Below are positions 26,959-35,157 of a stretch of DNA of 62,115 bases, piece after piece. A program made the translations under genes and the position numbers. Under the pieces are notes generated by a model. It ran no database searches and was not told where the DNA came from. It saw nothing but the letters and a program-made list of their open reading frames with translations. Source of the stretch: an uncultured Myxococcales bacterium. GTDB taxonomy: Bacteria; Myxococcota_A; UBA9042. The DNA lies in the NCBI GenBank assembly GCA_937910235.1, contig CALENB010000232.1:1-62115 (forward strand). Reading direction: 5' to 3'. Positions within the stretch are counted from its first letter, which is position 1. Each line of letters opens with the position of its first letter.

Positions 26959-27765
26959 ATGTCGCAACACGTACATCGGTCGCCACCAATGGCCCACACA
27001 ATTTGGCGATCGGTACGGCTGATAGCCCTGCTTTTCGGCCTTTGGCTGACCATGGTCGGCTGCACCCAAGACAACGGTAGCGGCGGCGTCGATGCCAACT
27101 TGCAGCAGGACACGGGCGGTCAGATCTCAGACACGGTCGCCCAGGGTGACACGGTGGCGACCGACGCCGCCAAGGTCGACACCGGCGCGGCGGACATTGG
27201 TGTACTAGACACTGGCGCGGCGGACACTGGCGCGGCGCAGCTGCGCTGGTTCACCACCTGCGGCGACCCGGCTTGTCACGGTTACAAAACCAAACCGAAC
27301 GTGCCCCTCTGCACTAGTGAGCAGGTCGGCGCGGCGTGCAGCGCCGCCGCCGCCACCTGCGATCCCAAGAGCAGCTGCAATGCCCTGCTCGTCTGCGCCA
27401 AGACCGATCCGAAGCTGAATCCGGGTGGCTGTCCGATCTCGTCGCGGCGTTTCAAGGCGGCGATCCGGTACCTCGACGCGTCCGCCGAAGCGGGGCTGCG
27501 CGACGACCTGCTCCAGCTGCCGTTGGCGACTTGGCAATACCGAGATTCACCCCGAAAGCGCCGCAACTTGGGCTACATCCTGCAGGACGCACCGCAGCTG
27601 CCGTCGTCTGATCTCGGCCGCGAGCGGGTCGATCTCTATGCGCTCTCGACGATGACCGTCGCCGCGATCAAGGCGCAACAGCGCGAGATGCAGGTCTTGC
27701 GCGCCCAGATCGCCGCGCTGCAGGCGCGCTGTGCCAAGCCGGTGGCCTCGCCCGCGCTAAAGTAG
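26959..27765 (+). CDS. Lipoprotein with peptidase S74-like (tail-spike chaperone) C-terminal domain
   Basis: The 268-aa protein has a signal ending LTMVGC (lipobox, Cys35) and an Asp/Thr/Ala-Gly linker with DTGAAD repeats. A Cys-rich segment follows (CGDPACHGY...CDPKSSCNALLVCA). The C-terminus resembles the self-cleaving chaperone of phage endosialidases: SSRRFKAAI has Ser161 and Lys166 at the spacing of the S74 Ser-Lys dyad. NLGYILQDAP and VDLYALSTMTVAAIKAQQ follow, then a coiled coil to the end. Such domains trimerise. Whether this one cuts itself is unknown. The ATG at 26959 follows ggaggac; it is divergent from the M28 gene. Confidence 0.8.
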   Translation: MSQHVHRSPPMAHTIWRSVRLIALLFGLWLTMVGCTQDNGSGGVDANLQQDTGGQISDTVAQGDTVATDAAKVDTGAADIGVLDTGAADTGAAQLRWFTTCGDPACHGYKTKPNVPLCTSEQVGAACSAAAATCDPKSSCNALLVCAKTDPKLNPGGCPISSRRFKAAIRYLDASAEAGLRDDLLQLPLATWQYRDSPRKRRNLGYILQDAPQLPSSDLGRERVDLYALSTMTVAAIKAQQREMQVLRAQIAALQARCAKPVASPALK

Positions 27766-27777
27766 GGTCACCGCGCG

Positions 27778-29991
27778 CTATTTTCCGGTGCAGGGCGCGC
27801 CTGCGCAGGGGTCGATGATCTCGCCGGTCGCGAAGAAATGCAGCATCAGCTTGATAAAACGGGGATCTTTGCGCGGTTTGCCGTGGGGATCGCCGAGGTT
27901 GTCGTGCGGCGGGTTGGGCCCTGGCGCGGCCCAGGCGTTGCCGTAATCCCAGCTGACCAGCCCTGAGCCGATGTGCGGGTAGGGCTGCGGCGGGACGTTC
28001 CAGAGCGGCCTGCCGTAGTGCGCCATCAGCTTCACGCCGAGACCGCTGCGGGCGGTGATCTCATTGGTCAGCGGCGCGACCTGCCAGTCACCCTTGGCCT
28101 GCGCGAGGATGACGTGGTGGCTGGGTGTGTTCGCGAAAGGCGCCTCGCTCATGTGGCGGTAGTAGCTGATCGGATCGACCTGATCCCACAGGATTTGACC
28201 GATCTGCAGCATCACCGCGCGGTCCATGACGCCGGTGTACTGGCTCCGCATCAGCAGAAAAAACGGCACAAAGTCGGTGGAGCGGCGCAGCAGCAACGAG
28301 TAGTTCTGCCCGGGCACGCCGAGCACAGCCCGGGTCACCTCCTGCGAGAGCGCCACATACGTCGCGCCGTAGATGCCGCCCTGGCTGTCGCCCGTGTAGT
28401 GCTGCCGCTTCGGATCGATCTTCAGCTTGAGCGCACCCGTGAGGCCGATCTTGGCGCGCGCCGCGGCGTCGAGTTTGCTGTCGATCGCCGCGCTCAGCTC
28501 GGTCATGCGCTCCCGCACGCCGCGCGCCACCGCCAGCTGCTCCAGCATGCCCTGGTGCAGGTGCTCATTGATGATCGCGAAGTGTTTGAAGTCGAACACC
28601 ATCTGGCTGATCGCGCCGATCTCATCGTGGGACATCCCCGTCCAATTCGCCGAGAATCCAAGGCGCTTGTCGTCCAGCAGCAGCTGGCGGGTGTGCCCGG
28701 CGCCGAGCTGGCCCCCCGTTCCCAGCAGACCGTGGCCGTATTGGATGAGGCCGTGCACCTCGCCGCTGATCGCGGAGCGTGGGATCAGCAGCCAGAAGTT
28801 CGCGTCGCGCCAGCCGTCTTGCTTGGGGGTGCCGGTCGTGTCGCGCACTAAGCGGTAGCCGGTGTCGTCGCCGATCTGTACCGGTGTCACGTAGTTCGGT
28901 ACGCGAAACGTGCCCTCGACGCTCAGGGCGATGCGCGGATCTTGCTTGGCCGTAGACGCCATGACCTTCAGCACCGTGAAGACCGGCCCCTTCGGGCCGA
29001 GGATCTGCAGGCCTTCGTCGCGCATGTGCAGGATGTCGCCGTGCAGCGCCTCGTGGCTCGACGTCACCCAACCCCAGGCCAGCTGCGTGCTCTCGCGCTG
29101 CACCCCCGCCGCCTTCAAGGCCGCAAATACGGCCTCAAAGTTGGCCTGCCGCGGCGCGAGCCACGGGTCGGTCACGGTCTTGTCGCGCAGCTGTTTGAAG
29201 GCGGGCGAAGGCAAAAACGCGGCGCCGTCCTTCGTCTTGAGGCCACGAAACGCGATGACGTATCGCGTCGCCTCCCGCGGGATCACCAGCGGTCGCACCA
29301 TCAGCGCGCGCTGCGTCGGCTTGTCGATGTCGACGTCGTCGTCGAGCTCCACAAAATACGGGATGCGCGTGACGCTGCCGTCCTTGGCCACCTCCAGCAG
29401 CACCACGTTGGCGTCCGCCGCCAAACAGCCCGCAGGCGTTGTCTCCGACGGTAGGCCGGTGGTGTCGACGTCCGGAAATGAGGCGATCGCGGCCCAGCCG
29501 ACACCATAGCCATCCATGCGATTCCACGCCGCCGGATCGACCCGCACCCCCGCCGCGTTGGCCGGCATGCCCGCCTGCTGGAGCGCGAGGCGGAAGCCTG
29601 TGGGCGACGCGGTATCGACCTTCAGGAACTTGCTGCTCGGGTAGGGCAGCAGGCAGTGGCCTTCGTCGAGCGGGTCGCAAGCTGGGGTCGGGTCGGCGTT
29701 GGTGTGCCCGTCCAGCGCGGCGCTGTCTCCACTGGCAGCGTCCGGCTGGACGTCGCCTGCGCTCGCATCCGCCAGGGTCGCGGCGTCGGTCACGGTCGCG
29801 GCGTCGGTCACGGTCGTGTCGGACGAGTCACCCGTCTGACCGTCGTCGCTGCACCCCCCGGAGATGAGCCACAGGCCGCACAGCACCGCACCGCCGACGG
29901 CGTATCTGACGCGGAGGCTGAGCGTGCTGCGGGACGCGAGAACACGGTGTGATGTGAGAACACGGTGCGATGTGAGACCACGGATCGGCAT
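27778..29991 (-). CDS. Large alpha/beta-hydrolase-like lipoprotein
   Basis: From the ATG at 29991 (ribosome site gagg) it is 737 aa; the frame is open further upstream, through DNA repeats. The signal ends LISGGC (candidate lipobox), followed by an Asp/Ala/Thr linker. The N-terminal half (about 90-380) has Ig/beta-like character and no family I can name. The C-terminal half has an alpha/beta-hydrolase pattern with LIQYGHGLLG, the nucleophile elbow GDSQGG, and late Asp/His candidates. It probably hydrolyses an ester or amide outside the cell; substrate unknown. Its 3' end is 12 bp from the convergent S74-domain gene. Confidence 0.75.
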   Translation of the reverse strand: MPIRGLTSHRVLTSHRVLASRSTLSLRVRYAVGGAVLCGLWLISGGCSDDGQTGDSSDTTVTDAATVTDAATLADASAGDVQPDAASGDSAALDGHTNADPTPACDPLDEGHCLLPYPSSKFLKVDTASPTGFRLALQQAGMPANAAGVRVDPAAWNRMDGYGVGWAAIASFPDVDTTGLPSETTPAGCLAADANVVLLEVAKDGSVTRIPYFVELDDDVDIDKPTQRALMVRPLVIPREATRYVIAFRGLKTKDGAAFLPSPAFKQLRDKTVTDPWLAPRQANFEAVFAALKAAGVQRESTQLAWGWVTSSHEALHGDILHMRDEGLQILGPKGPVFTVLKVMASTAKQDPRIALSVEGTFRVPNYVTPVQIGDDTGYRLVRDTTGTPKQDGWRDANFWLLIPRSAISGEVHGLIQYGHGLLGTGGQLGAGHTRQLLLDDKRLGFSANWTGMSHDEIGAISQMVFDFKHFAIINEHLHQGMLEQLAVARGVRERMTELSAAIDSKLDAAARAKIGLTGALKLKIDPKRQHYTGDSQGGIYGATYVALSQEVTRAVLGVPGQNYSLLLRRSTDFVPFFLLMRSQYTGVMDRAVMLQIGQILWDQVDPISYYRHMSEAPFANTPSHHVILAQAKGDWQVAPLTNEITARSGLGVKLMAHYGRPLWNVPPQPYPHIGSGLVSWDYGNAWAAPGPNPPHDNLGDPHGKPRKDPRFIKLMLHFFATGEIIDPCAGAPCTGK

Positions 29992-30054
29992 GACAACCTC
30001 CAAGACACGACAACCTTCAGGACACGACAACCTTCAGGACACGACAACCTTCCG
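29938..30054. repeat. Two adjacent tandem arrays (18-bp x3 and 17-bp x3)
   Basis: gagaacacggtgtgatgt and two close copies (29938 to about 29988) encode the LTSHRV repeats at the start of the hydrolase-like lipoprotein. gacacgacaaccttcag is then repeated three times (30004-30054) in the intergenic DNA. Both arrays lie over and just upstream of the start codon at 29991. Confidence 0.9.
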
Positions 30055-30080
30055 AACTGGGCGCCCCTCGCGGGCCGATC

Positions 30081-32333
30081 TCACGGCGCGGCGTCTACAA
30101 ATGGCCGACCGAAATGCTGCGTCACGGTGCAGCCCGCCGCTCGCAAGAGGCCGGTCGGCAGCGTGCCACCGACGCAGATCACGACGTCGTCCGCGCCGAG
30201 CCGCTCGCCGCCGTCGAGCACCACCGAGTCGAGCTCGATGCGCGCCGGGTTTCGCTCCAGGTGCAGCTGGATCCGCCCCTCCGCCGCGGCCTCATCGAGC
30301 AGGGTGCGGTTGCGGGCCTTGGCTCGGTCGAAGTTGGAGCGTCGGTAGACCAGATGCACCAGCGTCGCCCCCGCCTCGGCGCAGGCGAGCGCAGACTCCA
30401 GCGCCGAGTCACCGCCGCCGACCACGACCACACGTCGGCCGGCGTGTTGATCGGGCTCAAGCACGGTGTATGCCACGTGCGATTGATCCTCCCCGAGCAC
30501 ACCCAATCGCCGCGGCGCACCCCGCCGACCGACCGCGATCATCACGCGGCGCGCGGTGAAGCGCAGCTCCTCAAAGCCCGGCATTCCGGGCCGTAAGCCG
30601 ACGGGCACCCCGCTGACCTCAAACCCGTCACGGTCGGTGAGGGGGGTGATGCCGTTGACGCTGACGCCGTGTGCGACGTCCAACCCGGTCTTGGTCTGCA
30701 CCTCCTGCCACAGCGCCACCAGCTCCTCTTTGCGCGCGTCCCAGAGCTTGATTTTACCAAAGCCGCGCAGGTCCATGGGCGCCAGCATCACCAGCTTGCG
30801 GCGCGGGTAGTGGTTCACGGCGCCGCCGAGGTTGGGCTCCTGCTCCAACGTCACCGTGGTGAGGCCGGCCTCCTGGCAAGCGAGCGTCGCGGCGATGCCC
30901 GCCGGTCCCGCACCGATGATGCAGACGTCTGCGATCTTCGGCCCTTGCGGCGCAGGTTTGTCGCGCTTGGCTTGGCGTGCCAGGTGGTCCACGGCTTGAT
31001 TGGCCTGTCGCACCGCGTTGCGGATCAGGCCCATGCCGGTGATCTCACCAATGAGGTAGATGCCGGGCACGTCAGACTCGAAGTAGCGGCTGACATCGGG
31101 GATATCGACGCCGCGCTTGGAGGTGCCAAACACCAAGGTGATCGCGTCGACAGGGCAGTTGCGCGCGCACTCGCCGTGGCCGACGCAGTGGCTGGGTTCG
31201 ATGAGCCGCGAGCGACCGTCGAGCAGATCGAGGATGTCGCCCTCGGGGCAGGCCGCGACACAGGCGCCGCTGCCCATGCAGATGTTGGGATCGATGTAGG
31301 GGTGCAGGGTGGCGGGGGGCTCCGGTGGTGGTCCGTCACCGACGAGAACGCTGACTTTGCGGCGTTTTCGCACCATGCGCAGCCGAATCTCGAGGCCCAC
31401 GGCGATCGCTGGCAAGGCCAGGGCGGCGGCCAGCCACAGCGGCCAGGAAGGCGGCACCTGCCAGCCGTAGCCCTGCTCAAACGCGCTGGCGATGTGCAGG
31501 TAGGCCGACCACCCCATGATGAGGGCCGCGACCAGATGCACCGGTCGCCACGACCGCAAGATGCGGGCGGCGACGCCGGCGAAGGCATAGGCGGTGCCGA
31601 ACCGCACCGTCTCGACCGCGGCGCCGCGCACGGTTTGCCGTTTGGCGCTGTCAAAGGCATGGCGTTGGTTGGCGCGCCTGAGCGCCAGCTGCACCCGCGC
31701 CGCAGCCACCACACGCCGCAGCGGCTCCAGCGGCAGCCGCACCAGGGCGCGGGCGAGGTTGCGCTCGGGCGGACGACCCAACCCGGCGAGGCTCCGCAGC
31801 TGGCCGACCAGCGGATCGTCACGGCCGACCACCGCAGCCACTTGCGCCAACGACTGCTCGGCGCGCCCGGCCAAGCCCTCCGGCTCCTCTTCGCCCGTGG
31901 CGGTGTGCGGCACCAGCGCGTAGAGGTAGCGACCGATGATGCCGGTGGCGATGAGCACCACGACGCTCAGGGCTGAGAGCCGCGCCGCCTCGCTGGTCAT
32001 CCGGAACACCGCGTGGAGCGCGATGAGCCCGCCGCCTAGCAGGCCGAAAAATACGTGCGCGCTCATCCAATGGCGCAGGCTGCCGAGTCGGTGCAACACC
32101 CGCATTCGGCGGCGTGGCAGGTAGAGCATGTTGAACAGAAACAACGCGACGGCGACGGTGCCCAGCAGCTTGCCCATGTGGCCAGCCGAGCGGAAGTTGT
32201 CGTATTGCGGGTGGTCGACCAGCGCCTCGTGCGGCGCCTCATAGAAGCCACCGGACTGCTCATAGATCCAGAGCACGGTCGCGGCCGCCAGCAGGATGAG
32301 CAGCAGGTCTAACAAGTTCCGGCGCTGGTTCAT
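30081..32333 (-). CDS. Inner-membrane fusion: haem-b-like membrane domain, ferredoxin domain and thioredoxin-reductase-like flavoprotein
   Basis: This 750-aa, three-part protein is probably the electron entry or exit point of the operon. Residues 1-320 hold about six membrane helices with well-placed His (88, 93, 107, 266, 280), suggesting haem b. Residues 345-400 are a two-cluster ferredoxin, but each motif lacks its second Cys: C352-x2-S355-x2-C358-x3-C362-P and C383-x2-H386-x2-C389-x3-C393-P. From 468 a flavoprotein domain has GAGPAG (474-479) for FAD and VVVVGGGDSA for NAD(P)H. No redox CxxC is obvious. The parts imply transfer between NAD(P)H and the periplasmic cytochromes. It is the last gene of the operon, 59 bp after the barrel gene. 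Confidence 0.85.
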   Translation of the reverse strand: MNQRRNLLDLLLILLAAATVLWIYEQSGGFYEAPHEALVDHPQYDNFRSAGHMGKLLGTVAVALFLFNMLYLPRRRMRVLHRLGSLRHWMSAHVFFGLLGGGLIALHAVFRMTSEAARLSALSVVVLIATGIIGRYLYALVPHTATGEEEPEGLAGRAEQSLAQVAAVVGRDDPLVGQLRSLAGLGRPPERNLARALVRLPLEPLRRVVAAARVQLALRRANQRHAFDSAKRQTVRGAAVETVRFGTAYAFAGVAARILRSWRPVHLVAALIMGWSAYLHIASAFEQGYGWQVPPSWPLWLAAALALPAIAVGLEIRLRMVRKRRKVSVLVGDGPPPEPPATLHPYIDPNICMGSGACVAACPEGDILDLLDGRSRLIEPSHCVGHGECARNCPVDAITLVFGTSKRGVDIPDVSRYFESDVPGIYLIGEITGMGLIRNAVRQANQAVDHLARQAKRDKPAPQGPKIADVCIIGAGPAGIAATLACQEAGLTTVTLEQEPNLGGAVNHYPRRKLVMLAPMDLRGFGKIKLWDARKEELVALWQEVQTKTGLDVAHGVSVNGITPLTDRDGFEVSGVPVGLRPGMPGFEELRFTARRVMIAVGRRGAPRRLGVLGEDQSHVAYTVLEPDQHAGRRVVVVGGGDSALESALACAEAGATLVHLVYRRSNFDRAKARNRTLLDEAAAEGRIQLHLERNPARIELDSVVLDGGERLGADDVVICVGGTLPTGLLRAAGCTVTQHFGRPFVDAAP

Positions 32334-32392
32334 GCGCGTCCTGGCTGTCGGTGGGGGGGCCGAGCGGGTAGTGGGTCGAGCGGGCTGCGAGG

Positions 32393-34234
32393 CTAGAGTC
32401 GGCGGCGCACGAGCAGCGTCACGTCGACCCAGTCTAGCTTGTAACTGCCCGGGGTGGGATCGGCCGCGAGCAGGGTGTCATTGCCGACTTGCAGGGCGAC
32501 GAGCCAAGGCCCGCTCAGCCACTCCAGGCTCGCCGAAGACCGCAGCCGCAGCGCGCCGTTGTGGATGGGCAGGATCTGATCGTAGCGCACACCGGCGCGA
32601 CCTTGCAGGCGCCAGACGCGATTGAGCGCGTAGCCCGTGCCCAGCCAGCCGCCCACGCCGCGCGTGGGACCCGCGGCGCGGCCATCGTCGGTGAAGGCGA
32701 GGCCGGTCTCGGCGTGGACCGCGGCGTGCGGCGACCAGCGCTCGCCCCGCAGCCCCGCGCGCAGCGCCACGGCCAGGCGCAGGCCATCGTAAGGCTCAGG
32801 GCTCGTCAGCCACGCCGCGTTGAGGCTCGGGCGCAGCCACCAGCCACGGGAGGCGGCGCGGTCGGCTTCCAGCGAGAGCAGGTGGCTGCGGCCATCGACC
32901 CAGACGTCCCACGGCAGCGTGCGGGCGATCAGGCGATCGGCGGTTGGCCGGTGGTAGCTGTACCGCGTCCGCAGCAGCCACCCGCCCGCGCCGCGGCGGG
33001 TCGCCGCCGACAACCAGAGGCGCGCGAGCGCCGCGCTCGGCGTGGTGAGGTGCGCCAGCGCGGTGCCGCTCAGGTCGGCGCTGCCCACGGCCACGGTCGC
33101 CGCGGCGTCGATCTCGCCGCGCTGGTCGTGCTCCAGGCGCAGCCACGCGTCGAGTCGATGTGGATCGAGGTGGCCCTCGACGAGCTGGCCAGCGTAGCCC
33201 AGCGACCAGCGGGTCTGCAGGTTGCCGCGCCGGTGCGCCGCTCGCCAGCCGACGCCGAAGCGGCCGGCGTCGAGCTGCAGCGCCAGACTCACTGGATCTG
33301 CCGCGGTGCCGCCCCAGGCGCTCACTGTGCCCCAGGGGCCGAGGTTGACGTGGGCGCTGGCGCCGTCGATGAGGCGGCCGCTGGCGCCTGTGGCCATCAC
33401 CAGGCGACCCGCGCCGAGCTCGCCCCAGCCCGTGCGCCAGCCGAGCCGCGCGCGGCGGACGGCGACGGCGCTCCGCGCCCGCGCGCCACCTTGGCTGCGG
33501 CCGGGCTCTGTGGAGATGCCGTCGTAGCGCAGGCTCAGATCATGCGACCAGCTCAACGGCGTGCCGCCGACGCTGCGCACGGCCAGGCGGCTGCGCAGGG
33601 TGGCGAATGTCCAGGTTTTACGGCCTTTGAGGTCGATGAGGCCGATCCCGACGAAGGCCAGATCGCCCTTCACGTTGGTCGCCGCGCCCGCCAGCTGCCG
33701 GCCGCGCTTGGAGACCACCAAGCTGCGCGGGTCGTCGCGCAGTCGCGCCCACGCCGCCTCCGTGAGCGAGGTCGGCGCCCGGCCGATGCGAGCTCTGCCC
33801 ACCCGCCAAGGCGCCGCAGGGGCGCTGCTGCTGACGCCGCCGGCCTTGCCCGCCGCGCCCGGCGCCGACTGGGTCGCCAGCGCCGCGCCCGCGTCACCGC
33901 GCCGTGGCAGGGGACCGTCGACGAGGCGCGCCCGCGCGCGTCGCCCCACCACCTCAAGGATCTTGACGCGCCAAGCCCGTCGGCTCCGCCCCGCGGGCTT
34001 TCCCCGCAGCTCTTGCCCGACCCGCACGCGCTCGGTCGGTTCGAGCCGCAGATACACCTCTGCCGCCTCGCCATGCGTCGTGCCGCGCACCTCTGCCGCG
34101 TCGGCGGTCGCTGCGACGCCACTGAGCACCGCCACAAGCCAGCCGCCCAGCAGCAGCGTGCCAGCCCGAAGCAGGCGATCGCGCGCAGCCGACCCAGCGG
34201 GACGCGGCGGCGACGGTTGGCGGCCGAGTGCCAT
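32393..34234 (-). CDS. Outer-membrane beta-barrel protein, possible porin of a porin-cytochrome conduit
   Basis: The 613-aa protein has a signal peptide (hydrophobic about 24-45, ending ATADAAEV). After a mixed 150-residue region come many alternating amphipathic strands rich in Trp, Tyr, Arg and Gly (for example LRTRYSYHRPTAD, WRLQGRAGVRYDQ). This is typical of an outer-membrane barrel. It has no CXXCH. ATG 34234 has AAGGAG 8 bp upstream; a GTG at 34243 overlapping the previous stop is the alternative. Lying between two multihaem cytochrome genes and a membrane oxidoreductase, it could be the sheath of a trans-outer-membrane electron conduit. The family is not recognised by sequence. Confidence 0.72.
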   Translation of the reverse strand: MALGRQPSPPRPAGSAARDRLLRAGTLLLGGWLVAVLSGVAATADAAEVRGTTHGEAAEVYLRLEPTERVRVGQELRGKPAGRSRRAWRVKILEVVGRRARARLVDGPLPRRGDAGAALATQSAPGAAGKAGGVSSSAPAAPWRVGRARIGRAPTSLTEAAWARLRDDPRSLVVSKRGRQLAGAATNVKGDLAFVGIGLIDLKGRKTWTFATLRSRLAVRSVGGTPLSWSHDLSLRYDGISTEPGRSQGGARARSAVAVRRARLGWRTGWGELGAGRLVMATGASGRLIDGASAHVNLGPWGTVSAWGGTAADPVSLALQLDAGRFGVGWRAAHRRGNLQTRWSLGYAGQLVEGHLDPHRLDAWLRLEHDQRGEIDAAATVAVGSADLSGTALAHLTTPSAALARLWLSAATRRGAGGWLLRTRYSYHRPTADRLIARTLPWDVWVDGRSHLLSLEADRAASRGWWLRPSLNAAWLTSPEPYDGLRLAVALRAGLRGERWSPHAAVHAETGLAFTDDGRAAGPTRGVGGWLGTGYALNRVWRLQGRAGVRYDQILPIHNGALRLRSSASLEWLSGPWLVALQVGNDTLLAADPTPGSYKLDWVDVTLLVRRRL

Positions 34235-34239
34235 CAATC

Positions 34240-35157
34240 TCACTCCTTACCGTTTGGGTGACAGGAGAGGCAGGCGCTCGCCTTGTAGACGTAGCCGCTC
34301 ACCTCGCCGAGGTGTTTGTTGTCCATCTGATTTTTGGGATGACAACCGCTCGACATGCACGAGAACACCTTGAAATCATCAGGGTTCGTGTGACACGTCG
34401 CGCACGCGATGTTGGTGTGTTTGCCCGACGTGATGGGAAAGGCGTGGTCGGCCATGCCCGCTGGCTGCCAGCCCGCCGGCGTGTGGCAGCTCTGGCAGGT
34501 CTTGGGGTAGCTGCCGGCCTGATGATCCGGGCTTTTCGCGGCGTTGTAGTCGGGGAGGTGGCAGCCGTCGCAGTCGCGCGGCGGCTTGACGATCCGGTTC
34601 GGCGCCGTGCTGTGGCACCCAGCACAGGTCGCCTGCTGATGTTTGCCGACCAGCGGCCAGGTCTTGTGGTCAAACTTCGCAGGCTTCCAGGCCGCCGTCG
34701 TGTGGCAATCCTGACAAGTGTTCGGATACTGGTTCGCGCTGTGATTGGGCGCCGTCGTCGCGGCGTAGTCGGGCATGTGACAGCCGTCACACGTACGCGG
34801 CGGCTTGTTGACGCGGTCGGGCGCGGCCTTGTGGCACTGCGCGCACGTCGCCTCGATGTGTTTACCCGTCAGCGGCCAGGTCTGGTGATCCCACTTCGCC
34901 GGATGCCAGCTCACCTTGGTGTGGCAAGTTTCGCACGCGGTCGACAGCTTGGCGCCGACGTGATCAGGCGATTTTGCGACGTTATAGTCCGGCTTGTGGC
35001 ACCCGACACACGTCACCGTCTCCGTCTCGCCGACATGCACAGCGGGATCGGACGTCGCCAACCACTCCTGGCAGCCGCCCAGCAGCAGCACGGTGACGAT
35101 TGGCGTGCCGACGATCAACCGCACCGTGTTCGTGTTGTGCCGGAGCGTACGTCTCAT
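34240..35157 (-). CDS. Lipoprotein multihaem cytochrome c, about 11 haems
   Basis: The 305-aa protein has a signal ending LLLGGC (lipobox, Cys29), so it is lipid-anchored. It has ten CXXCH motifs (first CVGCH, last CLSCH) plus one CX4CH (CMSSGCH, about 267-273). A repeated block of about 70 aa (CDGCH-xPDY...CxxCHTxAxWxPAxxDHxxWP) shows internal duplication. The many extra His residues can be second axial ligands, as in cytochrome c3/c7 folds. Its ATG overlaps the stop of the 36-haem gene by 4 bp (ATGA). Expect a periplasm- or surface-facing electron carrier. Confidence 0.9.
   Translation of the reverse strand: MRRTLRHNTNTVRLIVGTPIVTVLLLGGCQEWLATSDPAVHVGETETVTCVGCHKPDYNVAKSPDHVGAKLSTACETCHTKVSWHPAKWDHQTWPLTGKHIEATCAQCHKAAPDRVNKPPRTCDGCHMPDYAATTAPNHSANQYPNTCQDCHTTAAWKPAKFDHKTWPLVGKHQQATCAGCHSTAPNRIVKPPRDCDGCHLPDYNAAKSPDHQAGSYPKTCQSCHTPAGWQPAGMADHAFPITSGKHTNIACATCHTNPDDFKVFSCMSSGCHPKNQMDNKHLGEVSGYVYKASACLSCHPNGKE

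Noticed and set aside
27390-27480. Reading the CX4CH in the S74-domain lipoprotein (CGDPACH) as a haem site
   Set aside because: A single motif in a disulfide-rich segment with many Cys and no cytochrome features. Disulfides are more likely.
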